From JANELJ01 sp024511395 (lineage in GTDB: Bacteria; Pseudomonadota; Gammaproteobacteria; GRL18): a stretch of 64,000 nt of DNA. Below are positions 46,547 to 55,950 of this stretch, piece after piece. The notes beneath the pieces are model-generated. The model was not told where the DNA came from. It searched no databases and saw nothing but the letters and a program-made list of their open reading frames with translations. Location: NCBI GenBank assembly GCA_963681975.1, contig OY820613.1:2852001-2916000 (forward strand), in the 5' to 3' direction. How positions within the stretch are numbered: the first letter of the stretch is position 1; each line of letters begins with the position of its first letter. Both the position numbers and the translations under genes were made by a program.

Positions 46547-47212
46547 TAATTACCGAACAGCGGTGGCTAAAGCCCGCTTTCTGAATGGCCAGTCGCTATG
46601 CTTTGTCTGGTGTGAGTTTGAGGACTCTAAAGGGAAAAAAAGACCACGTCTATTACTGTCAACAGATATGCAGTTAAGTGGTCTGGATATTATTGTCGCT
46701 TATGAAAAGCGCTGGTCGATTGAGCCCTTGTTCAATCAGTTAAAAAATGACTGGGGCATGAAACAGACATGGCAGAAAACCCGGAAGGTGTTACATCGAT
46801 GGGTACACATTATTGCTCTGGGGTATATTATACCTCAATTGCGGGCTATTAAATGTCCGGACCCGGTATTGCGCTTAATTGATAATACGCCCTGGCGAAA
46901 GAATACACCCATTACTGCCGGAAGAATACGAATGGGACTGATAAGGTATTTTTCGCAGGTTAGGGTCAGGGACTGGTGGGATGGTAAGTCCCAAAAATTC
47001 CACCCGCCGGATACGGATATTTTAAGGCGATTTGAAGATTTATTATAAAAACAATTTCAAAACAGCTGGTTATAAACAAATTGTTAAAGAACGTATGAGC
47101 GAAACAGGACTCTCAAGGGTGAGCTGTCGCTCTAAACTTTAGATACTATTAACAATACTATTGTCGCTGCCTGGAGTGATATTTGCCCGTTCGTGCTATT
47201 GTTTTATAACTT

Positions 47213-47290
47213 TATATATTCAAGTACTGGATGGCTGATGTGGCTAAGCCATTTAAATGGACTTATGAAGGTAAAATTTTACAAGCTTAA
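47213..47290 (+). pseudogene. C-terminal remnant of an IS630-type transposase
   Basis: The frame IFKYWMADVAKPFKWTYEGK then ILQA and stop resembles the C-terminus of IS630/Tc1-like transposases (W-x(n)-KPFKWTYxGKxL). Only about 25 codons remain between the IS4-2 duplication and bioC. Recognised by pattern only. Confidence 0.5.
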
Positions 47291-47339
47291 TTTACGATAG
47301 AATTGATATGTATTTGTAAATTACAGTACCGGGAAGCCA

Positions 47340-48287
47340 TTATTTCTCCCTGGATTTCAGGGTACTTTTAAGCTGTGCCATGGAAATGGACGTTTGTTGT
47401 CCATTGTCTATGGCATGGGTATTCTGCAGCGGGGTTTTAGGGTTCCAGGCATGACCGTAAACCACTTCATAGGTCAGAGGATAGCCGTCAGCAGTTTTAA
47501 ATTGCTCATATTGCTCAAGCATGGCCTTAAAGCGCTGTTTGCCGGTCAGGGCGGTTTCCCGGCCCCGGTTCTGATTGTGCGCACCAACAGCTTTCAGATC
47601 CAGCATAATCTGTTTTACTGAGGAGTAATTAAGCACAATTCGCTCACTGTCCATAACGGGATTTTCAGTCTGGACATTATATAAAATATCACCAATATCA
47701 TGCATATCAGTAAATTCATTCACATGTACTTTATCACTAACCGCTGCCCAACTGGCTCTCAGTTCTTTCAGGGTGTCAGTACCAAAGATGCTAAACAGCA
47801 GTAAACCGCCAGGTTTTAATACCCGACGAAATTCCTGAAAAAGCTGAACTAAATCGGTACACCACTGAATGGTGAGGTTGGAAAAAATAAGATCCACACT
47901 GGCATCTACCAGCGGCAGTTGCTCCGCATCGGCACAGACATAATGATAGCGATTAGCACGGATGGCCCGGCGCAGTTTATCTGTCAGGCCGGAAGGTTTA
48001 AGGCGCTGGCGACATTTCTCCAGCATCCGGGGTGCCAGATCCATAGCGATCAACCCGGCTTCTGGGTATTGCTCTGCTAGTCCCTGTACGCCCTGTCCGG
48101 TTCCCGTACCCAGATCCAGAATAATCTGAGGTTTTATTTTTATATAATCTAGCCGTTCAAGTAAGCGCTTACATACTTCCTGTTGTACTATTGCCGCACC
48201 ATCATAGCTATCTGCCGCCCGGTTAAAGGTTTCCTGCACCTGGGCTTTGCTAAATGCAGGCAAAACAGATGGATCTTTAGTGTTCAA
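47340..48287 (-). CDS. bioC: Malonyl-ACP O-methyltransferase
   Basis: 315 residues. SAM-binding motif ILDLGTGTGQGVQGLAEQYP, the post-motif AMDLAPRMLEKCRQRL, and FSNLTIQWCTDLVQLFQEFR, RVLKPGGLLLFSIFGTDTLK as in BioC. It methylates malonyl-ACP so that fatty acid synthesis can build the pimeloyl chain. Its start overlaps bioH by 11 bp. It is now the last gene of the cluster; bioD, expected next, is 9.9 kb away beyond mobile DNA. Confidence 0.95.
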   Translation of the reverse strand: MNTKDPSVLPAFSKAQVQETFNRAADSYDGAAIVQQEVCKRLLERLDYIKIKPQIILDLGTGTGQGVQGLAEQYPEAGLIAMDLAPRMLEKCRQRLKPSGLTDKLRRAIRANRYHYVCADAEQLPLVDASVDLIFSNLTIQWCTDLVQLFQEFRRVLKPGGLLLFSIFGTDTLKELRASWAAVSDKVHVNEFTDMHDIGDILYNVQTENPVMDSERIVLNYSSVKQIMLDLKAVGAHNQNRGRETALTGKQRFKAMLEQYEQFKTADGYPLTYEVVYGHAWNPKTPLQNTHAIDNGQQTSISMAQLKSTLKSREK

Positions 48288-49119
48288 GAATGCCTCGCAA
48301 TAGTGTCATAAACTGATCTTGATGAGAAATAAACGGTGCATGGCCAGCACCGACAACAGGATGCAGCTTAATATTGGGCTGCTGAGCTAACTGCTGCTGG
48401 GCTTTAATATTAACTAGGGTATCCCGTTCTCCGCAAATCAGGTCAATGGGAATATCCGTGATTTCAGATAACAGCGCCCTTTTATCTTCATTTAACAGCA
48501 TGTTAAGGCCATCTTTTAAGGCAGAGGGATCGAGCTCACCGCGTTGTTCCAGTTGCTGCTGCAGGGTTTTAATGTCCTTTCTGGCCGTGTCACTGCCCAT
48601 GGCCTGAATGGCCAGAAAGCGTTTTAAGGTCGCCCGGTGATCCTGTTCAAGATACTGATAGAATTTTTCAAATACCGATGCTTTGACTGCATCAGGCCAG
48701 TTATCTCCTTGTACAAAACGCGGGCTGGAGCTGACCAGAACCAGTCCGCTGACCCTCTGTGGAAACTGACACACCATTTCAAGGGCCACCAGTCCACCCA
48801 TGGACCAGCCAATAATAATGGTTTCTTTATCCTTTAATAAAAAAGCCAGGCATTGTGCCAACGAGACCGAATTATAATGACCGCCCAGGGCCTGCTGATC
48901 ACAGCTACGGCTTTGACCATATCCAGGTAAGTCCACAGCGATAATATGATAGCCGGTAAGCTGTTCCTGCAGATACTTTGCTACTGGTGTCCAGACTCCG
49001 CTATTCATCCCCCAGCCGTGCAGAAACAGGATCTGTCTGCGGTACTCGACATTACCCCATTGCTGGTGATGAATACACTGCTCCAACTCAGGCTCCCATG
49101 CCCAGATCGGCAAAGGCAT
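48277..49119 (-). CDS. bioH: Pimeloyl-ACP methyl ester esterase
   Basis: 280 residues, alpha/beta hydrolase. Oxyanion region ILFLHGWGMNSGVW, nucleophile Ser in IIIGWSMGGLVALE (near residue 105), Asp region ICGERDTLVN and catalytic His in VVGAGHAPFISH. It removes the methyl group from pimeloyl-ACP methyl ester. The start used here overlaps the end of bioF by 32 bp; a later start is possible because family members often begin only about 15 residues before the LHGWG motif. Confidence 0.93.
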   Translation of the reverse strand: MPLPIWAWEPELEQCIHHQQWGNVEYRRQILFLHGWGMNSGVWTPVAKYLQEQLTGYHIIAVDLPGYGQSRSCDQQALGGHYNSVSLAQCLAFLLKDKETIIIGWSMGGLVALEMVCQFPQRVSGLVLVSSSPRFVQGDNWPDAVKASVFEKFYQYLEQDHRATLKRFLAIQAMGSDTARKDIKTLQQQLEQRGELDPSALKDGLNMLLNEDKRALLSEITDIPIDLICGERDTLVNIKAQQQLAQQPNIKLHPVVGAGHAPFISHQDQFMTLLRGILEH

Positions 49120-50269
49120 TCAGCAGTCGTTCAACATCCTGCTCTGAGTGCTGTGCCGATAAGGTCACCCGTAACCGGGACGTACCTTTGGGTACCGTAG
49201 GCGGACGTATGGCGGTGACCAGAATACCCTGTTCTTCCAGTACCTGGCTTAAAGCAACGGTATTTTTAATGCTGCCGATTAACACCGGCTGAATGGCTGT
49301 CATGGAATCCAGCAGGTTCAGGCCCAGTTGTTCACAGCCACTATGGAACTGGGCAATCAGTGTTTTAAGTTTTTCCCTGCGCCAGTTTTCCTCACGGGCA
49401 ATTTTCAGACTGACCAGCAGAGCCGAGGCCAGTGCCGGCGGCATGGCGGTGGTATAAATAAACGAGCGGGCTTTCTGGATCAAGGTTTCAATCAGAGCAT
49501 CACTGCCGGCCACAAAGGCACCGACAACCCCCATGGCCTTGCCCAGGGTGGCCATATAAACCGGTAACTGCTGCTGATCCAGATGAAACTCCTGTGCCAC
49601 GCCGGCGCCCTGTTCACCTAACAGGCCGAAGCCATGGGCATCATCAAGCATCAGCCAGGCATCATAGTCCTGACAGACTCGCACCAGTTCAGGCACATCG
49701 GCCAGTACACCATCCATACTGAAAACGGAATCACTGATCACCAGTTTTCTGGTCTGCGGCTCACTTTCAGCCAGCCATAATTCCAGCCGCTCCACATTAT
49801 TATGCGGGTAGCGTTTAAAGACACTCCCGGAGAGAGCAGAAGATAACAGGGCGGCATCAATCAGGGAGGCATGGTTAAGCCTGTCCTCTACCACTAGGTC
49901 GCCTTTACCCATCAGGGCATTAACAATGCCAAGATTAGCCATATAGCCGGTAGAAAATAGCAGTGCACGGCTGCGCCCGGTGTAATCAGCCAGAGCTTCT
50001 TCCAGTTCATGATGTACGGCAGTATGACCGCTGACCAGGTGTGCAGCACCACTGCCCACCCCCCATTGATCGGCGCCTTTTTTTAAGGCGGCGGCAATAT
50101 CAGGGTGGTTAGCTAGGCCAAGGTAGTCATTGCTGCAGAAACTGAGTAGGGATCGCCCATTGATTTTAAGGTGAACCTGTTGGGGGGTTTCAATAATTTT
50201 ACGTTGACGATAAAGAGATTGCTGTCGGCGTTCTGACAGCTCCTGTTGCAGAAGATCATCCAGGTTCAT
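49088..50269 (-). CDS. bioF: 8-amino-7-oxononanoate synthase
   Basis: 393 residues. PLP enzyme with SFCSNDYLGLANHPDIAA near the N-terminus, GSGAAHLVSGHTAVHHELEE, DDAHGFGLLGEQGAG and the PLP lysine in MATLGKAMGVVGAF (about 242). It condenses pimeloyl-ACP and alanine. 19 bp separate it from bioB upstream. Normal length, intact. Confidence 0.96.
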   Translation of the reverse strand: MNLDDLLQQELSERRQQSLYRQRKIIETPQQVHLKINGRSLLSFCSNDYLGLANHPDIAAALKKGADQWGVGSGAAHLVSGHTAVHHELEEALADYTGRSRALLFSTGYMANLGIVNALMGKGDLVVEDRLNHASLIDAALLSSALSGSVFKRYPHNNVERLELWLAESEPQTRKLVISDSVFSMDGVLADVPELVRVCQDYDAWLMLDDAHGFGLLGEQGAGVAQEFHLDQQQLPVYMATLGKAMGVVGAFVAGSDALIETLIQKARSFIYTTAMPPALASALLVSLKIAREENWRREKLKTLIAQFHSGCEQLGLNLLDSMTAIQPVLIGSIKNTVALSQVLEEQGILVTAIRPPTVPKGTSRLRVTLSAQHSEQDVERLLNAFADLGMGA

Positions 50270-50288
50270 TAATTCAGCCGCCGGACAT

Positions 50289-51356
50289 TCAGGCTCTGAC
50301 AGATACTGCAGAATCCGTTTCGACTGCGGTTACTGGTTCAGTGACCGATTCTGATGACTGGCTGTGACAGCTTTTTTTCTTTTCCAGACTGGTTTTCATG
50401 CCCAAGCTGGCAAACAGCTGCTGATCATGGGATGCGCTGGCTCCCTCTGTGGTTAACAGGCGTTCGCCATAAAAAACGGAATTGGCACCGGCAAAAAAGC
50501 ACATGGACTGCATTTCATCACTCATTTCTTCACGACCGGCCGATAGTCTGACCACTGAACGGGGCATCATAATACGCGCTACTGCCACGGTACGGACAAA
50601 TTCCAACGGTTCGATTTCATCCTGACCGTATAATGGGGTGCCTTCCACCTGCACCAGCATATTAATGGGCACAGAGTCCGGATGCTGCTCCATATTGGCC
50701 AGCTGCATCAGCAGACTGCAGCGGTCATGGCGTTCTTCACCCAGACCCAGTATACCACCGCTGCAGACATTGATACCGGCCTGCTGGAAGGCATTAAGGG
50801 TATCAAGACGATCCTGAAAGGTGCGTGTTGAAATAACATTGCCGTAAAATTCAGGCGAGGTATCCAGATTATGGTTGTAGTAATCTAGGCCGGCTTCCTT
50901 AAGCAGTTGCACCTGTTCTTCATTAAGCATACCCAGGGTGACACAGCTTTCCATATCCAGAGATTTAACCGCCTTGATCATCTCCAGAACTTTAGGAAAA
51001 TCCCGTTTATTAGGACGTGACCAAGCCGCTCCCATACAGAAACGGTCGGCGCCTTCATCCTTGGCTTTTTGAGCGGCGGCAATGACTTCATCCAGTGATA
51101 ATAAGGACTCAGCTTCCAGTTCGGTTTTATGATGAGCACTCTGAGAGCAATAACCACAGTCTTCGGAACAGCGGCCGGTTTTAATACTGAGCAGGGTACT
51201 AATCTGAATGCTATTGGGATCAAAGTTTTCCCGGTGAATGCAATGTGCTTTAAACAGCAGGTCATTCATGGGTAAATCAAACAGAGCCTGAACCTCATCC
51301 AGAGTCCAGTTATGTCGTAATTCAGTTTTTGCCTGTGTGCTCGCTTGTAAACTCAT
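50289..51356 (-). CDS. bioB: Biotin synthase
   Basis: 355 residues. Radical SAM cluster ligands Cys63, Cys67, Cys70 (GRCSEDCGYCSQ), with MGAAWSRPNKRDF, YYNHNLDTSPEFYG, CSGGILGLGEERHDR and MMPRSVVRLSAGRE (conserved Arg). It inserts sulfur into dethiobiotin. The last 30 residues are a variable Ser/Glu/Val-rich tail. First gene of bioBFHC. The 103 bp upstream show no clear BirA operator. Confidence 0.96.
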   Translation of the reverse strand: MSLQASTQAKTELRHNWTLDEVQALFDLPMNDLLFKAHCIHRENFDPNSIQISTLLSIKTGRCSEDCGYCSQSAHHKTELEAESLLSLDEVIAAAQKAKDEGADRFCMGAAWSRPNKRDFPKVLEMIKAVKSLDMESCVTLGMLNEEQVQLLKEAGLDYYNHNLDTSPEFYGNVISTRTFQDRLDTLNAFQQAGINVCSGGILGLGEERHDRCSLLMQLANMEQHPDSVPINMLVQVEGTPLYGQDEIEPLEFVRTVAVARIMMPRSVVRLSAGREEMSDEMQSMCFFAGANSVFYGERLLTTEGASASHDQQLFASLGMKTSLEKKKSCHSQSSESVTEPVTAVETDSAVSVRA

Positions 51357-51459
51357 AGTGTAGCCGTAGTCATATCAGTTAAGTAAATTCAGATCGCTAC
51401 TATAACATATTCCACAGCCCTGTTCAGCCTGCTCACGCTATCCGCACAATACAGCAATC

Positions 51460-51604
51460 TTATTTTTGAGTACTTTTCTGGTGGGCGACATATTCATCCA
51501 GTAACTGGCGAATTATTTTCTGATATTGCATATGATGCTTTTTTGCTGTTTCTTTGAAATAGGCAATGCTCTCTGAACTTAGAGAAATGGTTATCTTGGT
51601 ATTT
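51460..51604 (-). pseudogene. Ribbon-helix-helix antitoxin fragment
   Basis: The minus-strand frame reads TKITISLSSESIAYFKETAK, KHHMQYQKIIRQLLDEYVAH and ends QKSTQK with stop at 51460. This is the ribbon-helix-helix/BrnA- or CopG-type antitoxin pattern (beta strand TKITISL, then two helices). The N-terminal part is removed by IS3-2 at about 51605. No toxin gene is left beside it. Confidence 0.65.
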
Positions 51605-52413
51605 TTTTGCCTGGGTAGTACTCCACCGATAGCCGTATGGGGTCGTTCATTATTATAACTCCATTTCCAGCATGTTGCTGTTTCCTGTGCATGCTCTATA
51701 GAATTAAATAAAAACTGATTTAACCATTCATGGCGTACCGTTCGATTAAACCGCTCTACATAAGCATTTTGTTATGGATTACACGGCTGGATATATTGTC
51801 GTTTTATATCCTGTGCCTTTGCCCGGTCAACCACTTTCTGGCTTATGTACTCAGGCCCGTTATCGCATCGAATGGTTTTGGGCTTGCCTCGCCATTCAAT
51901 AATGCGTTCCAGTGTCCGTATCACTCTTAATGCCGGTAATGATAAATCCACTTCAATGCCCGGGCATTCTAGATTATAATCATCAATAACATTAAAGGTA
52001 CGAAAGCTACGTCCGTCTTTTAACTGGTCATGCATAAAATCCATCGACCCGGTGTCATTGATTTGCTCTGGAACCGCCAGTGCATCTGGTTTTTTACGTT
52101 TTAATCGTTTTTTAGACTTTATCCTTAGGTTTAATTCCAGCTCCCGATAAATACGATATACTCGTTTATGGTTCCAGGGAAAGCCTTTAACATTACGCAA
52201 ATACAGGAAGCATAATCCAAAGCCCCGGTTTTTATAAGCCTGCGTCAAACGCAGCAGCCAGTCAGCAATTTTGTCATTTTCCTGTGAATTTTTTACCTGA
52301 TAACAATAACAGGTTTCACTAATATCAAAGATACGACAGGCCAGCCTGATGGATATTTCTCTGTCCCTGACTACTTGTTTAGCCATCTCCCTGCGATGGG
52401 ATGGCTTTACCAC
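51603..52413 (-). pseudogene. IS3 OrfB transposase, copy 2 (nonsense, truncated)
   Basis: RRPSHR-type N-terminus (VKPSHRREMAKQVVRDREIS), NHKRVYRIYRELELNLRIK, DDE residues in DTGSMDFMHDQLKDGRSF, FNVIDDYNLE and IRCDNGPEYISQ. TAA at 51772-51774 replaces CAA (CNPQQNAYVERF in copy 1). The extreme C-terminus is lost. Confidence 0.88.
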
Positions 52414-52415
52414 TT

Positions 52416-52673
52416 TTTTGCCATGGCCTCCTGAATAATCTCTGCCTTTAAGCGCTCTTCTGCATACATCTTCTTCAAGCGGCGGTTTTCTTCTTCCAGC
52501 TCTTTCATGCGTTTCATCATAGAAACATCCATGCCGCCGTATTTGGCCCGCTAGTTATAGAAGGTGGCATCACTCATACCATGGGTACGGCATAATTCAG
52601 TGACCGGCACGCCAGATTCAGCATTCTTTCAGAATGCCGATGTTCTGGGATTCTGTAAATCTGGACTTCTTCA
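52416..52673 (-). pseudogene. IS3 OrfA, copy 2 (nonsense and frameshift)
   Basis: Aligns with OrfA of copy 1 but has one extra A (CAGCATTCTTTC against CAGCTTCTTTC) and TGG to TAG in FYNWRAK (CTAGTTATAG on the plus strand). Confidence 0.85.
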
Positions 52674-52717
52674 TTGTAGGTTCTCCTCATTAATAATTTA
52701 ATGGGAAATTCTACTTA

Positions 52718-54034
52718 GTCCGACCTGAATAAACCATGAGTTGATTAAGTTATCAAAACACATAGACCGGGAAAGTCTTGATAAAGAATGGGGTGCTCTG
52801 TTTGTATCCACTAAAGGTGCTCCTGCCATTCGTACTCGTTTGATTGCAGGATTGCATTACCTGAAACACCTGCATGATTTATCAGATGAACAGGTAGTAA
52901 AAGGCTGGACAGAAAATCCGTACTGGCAGTATTTCTGTGGTGAAGAATACTTTCAGCATAAAATGCCTATACACCCTACGACCATGACCAAATGGCGTAA
53001 CCGGCCGGGTAAATCAGGCAGTGAAAAATTACTGATTGAAACCATTAAAGCCGGACTAAAGAGTAAAACTATCAAGCCCGGCAGTTTAAAGAAAGTCACG
53101 GTAGATACTACCGTACAGGAAAAGAACATCGCTTTTCCAACCGATTCAAAGCTCCTGAACAAAGCCAGAGAAAACCTGGTTAAACTGTCCAAAGAGCACG
53201 GTATTAAACTGCGCCAGAATTATAATCGGATTGGACCTCAATATGTATTAATGGCCAGTCGTTATGCTCATGCAAAACAGTTTAAACGCATGAAGAAAAT
53301 GAATAATAAACTGAAATCCCGTTTAGGTCGCGTTAAAAGGGATATTGAACGACAACTGCCCAATTATTCTGTTGATATTCAGTCACTGTTTGAAGTGGTT
53401 CTGGAACAGGCACAGAAACTGATAGAGCAGGAGCAGCACAGTAAGAACAAGCTTTACAGTTTACACGCCCCGGAAGTCGAGTGTGTCAGTAAAGGCAAAG
53501 CTCATAAGCCTTATGAATTTGGGGTTAAAGCCAGTATCGCTGTGACCAACAAGGAAGGCTTTGTTATTGGGGCTCAAAGTTGTCCAGGAAATCCTTATGA
53601 TGGACATACCTTGTTACCACAACTGGAGCAGATAAAACAGTTTACAGCAGTACAACCGGAACAGTGCTTTGTTGACCGGGGTTATCGTGGACATGAAGTA
53701 AAAGACACGAAAGTTTTTATCTCAGGTCAGAAACGAGGCGTTACCCGAAGTATTAAAAAGGCATTAAAACGGCGCAGTGCGATTGAGCCTGAAATTGGTC
53801 ATATGAAAAACGATGGCCGTTTAGACCGCTGCTACCTCAAAGGTGCAGTCGGTGATGCCATTAATGTGGTTATGGTAGCCGCTGGTCATAACTTAAGAAA
53901 GATCCTCAATAAGCTCCGGCTTTTGTGGCTCAAAATTATTTCCGGTTTGATGGGGTGTTTTATCAAACCGGAGCAATCTGCTGCTTTAAACCTGGCTTGA
54001 GGTCAGGCTTAAAACGGTATTATTCAGGTTGAAC
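52718..54034 (+). mobile_element. IS5-like element, copy K (mosaic, leader deleted)
   Basis: 1,317 bp. The left terminus GTCCGACCTGAATAAA runs directly into ACCATGAGTTGATT, so about 180 bp (leader and first 28 codons) are gone, with ATAAA at both break points. Flanks TACTTA (IS3-2 side) and GAGTTA (IS4-B side) differ. Confidence 0.9.
52741..54000 (+). pseudogene. IS5-like transposase, copy K (N-terminus lost, hybrid)
   Basis: Open for 419 residues to the normal end, but lacks the first 28 residues and its promoter region. Residues up to about 180 are of subfamily 1 (RPGKSGSEK), the rest of subfamily 2 (NRIGPQY, EVVLEQAQ, VECVSKG, GCFIKPEQ). All three catalytic residues are present. Confidence 0.88.
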
Positions 54035-54790
54035 GAGTTACCAGACGTTCATGAACTGGAAAATCAGTTATTATCAGGTGACCGTGGCTATTATTCAGGT
54101 TAACTGATTAATGAAACAGATGACCATGGTGGGTATTATATTTTACGGGTAATGAGACTTTCCAGGATAGCGTTTCACCGAGCCACCAGAGAAGATGGGC
54201 AAGTCGTTAGCAAAAGAACTAAACCATTGTCTGATTTGTTAAAATCTCTGCCAAAACGACAATTAATTGATATGATTGTGGAGATTGATGGCAGAGAAAC
54301 AAGGCTGATTGCAATCTGGAGCCCCAAAGAAAAAAGGCATACATTTTTAGTTACAAATCTGAATGCAGAACAGTTTTCAGCGACACAAATCAGCCAGTTA
54401 TATCGTTTACGTTGGCAGATTGAGTTGTTATTTAAAGAGTGCAAGTCTCATAATAACTTGCAGGGGTTCCAAACCAGTAATTGCGCATTGATGGAAGCTT
54501 TGGTTTGGAGCAGTTTAATCGCGACGATTCTGAAACGATTTATATGTAGTAGCATAGAACAATTTTGCCAAATGGCGATGTCAACGTTGACGGTCTCCAA
54601 AACAACCGTTTAGTGGTGGTATTCATTATTGGAATCCATTGTTAAACATAAACGAAAACAATTAACGGATGTGCTTGAAAGAACATATTTTTTCCTGAAA
54701 GAAAATGCCGGCAGAGCTCATCCTAAACGAGATAAGTCTACTGGACTTTATCAGTTTGGTGTAGAACCTAATTATGGAGTTACATCCTGA
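54035..54790 (+). pseudogene. IS4-type transposase B, C-terminal part
   Basis: Second Asp in LLSGDRGYYS, then the Y-x2-R-x3-E-x6-K signature in YRLRWQIELLFKECK, and a conserved end (LKENAGRAHPKRDKS, LYQFGVEPNYGVTS). TAA after GYYSG (54102-54104) and TAG at 54611-54613 interrupt it. The N-terminal half is missing. Confidence 0.82.
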
Positions 54791-54839
54791 TGGGTAAACT
54801 ATTGAAACGAAATGATAAAATCCTTAAAGACATACCTAT
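54035..54839 (+). mobile_element. IS4-B element, right part
   Basis: A second IS4-type element, distinct from IS4-1 and -2. The left part is lost at the junction with IS5-like K; the right end lies near 54839 (GACATACCTATGA). A terminal remnant of the same element is at 25110-25181. Confidence 0.8.
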
Positions 54840-54872
54840 GAATAAATAATAGCACATAATATCCCCAAAATA

Positions 54873-55205
54873 TTGCATAAGTTAAATCTATTTCCTATGC
54901 TTTACAGGTACTTATCATATTATTCACGTTTAACCGGACTGCCCATCAGTTATCTTAAAATTGACGGCTCTCTCATCAAAAATATGCTAAATAATGACAA
55001 TGATTGTAAAATTGTTCAGTCTATTATTGATTGTGCACACGACCTAGGTTATCTGACCATTGCTGAATTTGTGGAAAACGAAGCTCTGGCCAAAGCACTG
55101 ACGGAAATGAAGGTCGATTACTTACAGGGATATTACTTAGGAAAACCGGAAATTTATGACTTCAGCAAGGATGCGACCCCCGAACCAGTCATGTTTCAAT
55201 CTTAG
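54873..55205 (+). pseudogene. EAL-domain phosphodiesterase, C-terminal fragment
   Basis: Recognisable EAL-domain C-terminal half: SRLTGLPISYLKIDGSLIKN, GYLTIAEFVENEALAKAL and KVDYLQGYYLGKP. The EAL loop itself, metal ligands of the first half and any upstream sensor domains are missing, lost next to IS4-B. Intact relatives degrade cyclic di-GMP. Confidence 0.85.
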
Positions 55206-55905
55206 CCTATATATTCATAAAACCCTGGACAGGCTGTTCCCCTGTCATTGTCTATTCTGCCTGGAAAAAATCAGTAGCCACCATGAGCAGGGTGCAAATA
55301 TTGAAGTATGTCGTTATTGCAGTGAACAATTCATTCACAATAACCGTGCCTGTCAGCGCTGTGCACTGCCCCTAAAGCATTCTGAAAACCATATCTGCGG
55401 TAATTGCCTGAGCCATAAGTATTATTTTGAACAGGTGTACAGTCCCTTTATTTACACTAATGAAATTCGTTATCTTGTCCGGCAGCTTAAATACCACAAT
55501 AAAATACACTATGCCGAACTCTGGCCGGGTTATTTATCCAGCAAAGTAAAGACTTTAATAATTTCAGACTTCCTCAGCGGCTCAGACAGAGAGGCTATAA
55601 TCAGGCCCTAGAACTGACCCGAAGCTTATCCAGGCATTTCCATATTCCTATGGATTATCATAGTCTGATCCGTTATCGTTCTACCGGACTTCAGGCTGGA
55701 CTCAATGCCCGGGAAAGACAGAAAAATGTCCGCAATGCCTTTAAAATAACCACAGCAGGCCGCAACTCCAGTTTATCGAAAGTACAACATAATTGCCCTG
55801 GTTGATGATTTTATGACCACCGGCAGCACCCTTAATGAAGCGGCCAGAATACTTAAACAGGCCGGTATTCAACGGGTCGATGGCTGAATAATAGCGCGAG
55901 CCTGA
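55171..55905 (+). pseudogene. comF: ComF family phosphoribosyltransferase-like protein, degraded
   Basis: The N-terminal zinc region is in the first frame (CHCLFCLEKI, CRYCSEQ, CQRCALPL, CGNCLSH), followed by YLVRQLKYHNKI. Near 55570 the frame shifts; the next piece reads RLRQRGYNQALELTRSLSRH and GLNARERQKNVRNAF. Another shift near 55770 leads to the PRPP loop IALVDDFMTTGSTLNEAA. TGG to TGA at 55885-55887 cuts the usual end (VDGWIIARA). ComF proteins act in DNA uptake. The start at 55171 overlaps the EAL fragment and is tentative. Confidence 0.85.
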
Positions 55906-55950
55906 AAACAGTCACGCTCATAGATTCTGAATAGTAAAAAGGTAACACCT

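Larger units (their letters stand above)
41721..47048 (+). pseudogene. IS4-family transposase, copy 2 (split by three IS)
   Basis: Pieces 41721-42086, 43107-43540 and 46547-47048 join into one protein of about 430 residues. It is stopped by IS982-2 after HHQHGNK, by TAG at 43419-43421 (KRPW then stop), and by the IS5-like pair at TAATTA. Catalytic parts YLAIDDSIVL, VLVDSWYMRR and YEKRWSIEPLFNQLK are all present. Confidence 0.9.
41598..47142 (+). mobile_element. IS4-family element 2 (holds IS982-2 and IS5-like I and J)
   Basis: Ends CTAAAGTTTAGAG and, inverted, CTCTAAACTTTAG. Perfect 10-bp duplication ATACTATTAA (41588-41597 and 47143-47152). Removing the inserts gives about 1.5 kb. Relative to copy 1, the leader between ACAGGA and AAAAACAAAC is deleted, including the structured palindrome. 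Confidence 0.92.
51603..52717 (-). mobile_element. IS3-family element 2 (orfB end lost)
   Basis: Same element as IS3-1 with a full middle section. The orfB 3' end is cut at about 51603, inside the antitoxin fragment. The orfA side ends at about 52717, where IS5-like K begins. Confidence 0.85.

Noticed and set aside
51357..51459. BirA operator upstream of bioB
   Set aside because: No TTGTAAACC-type palindrome is present in the 103 bp before bioB.
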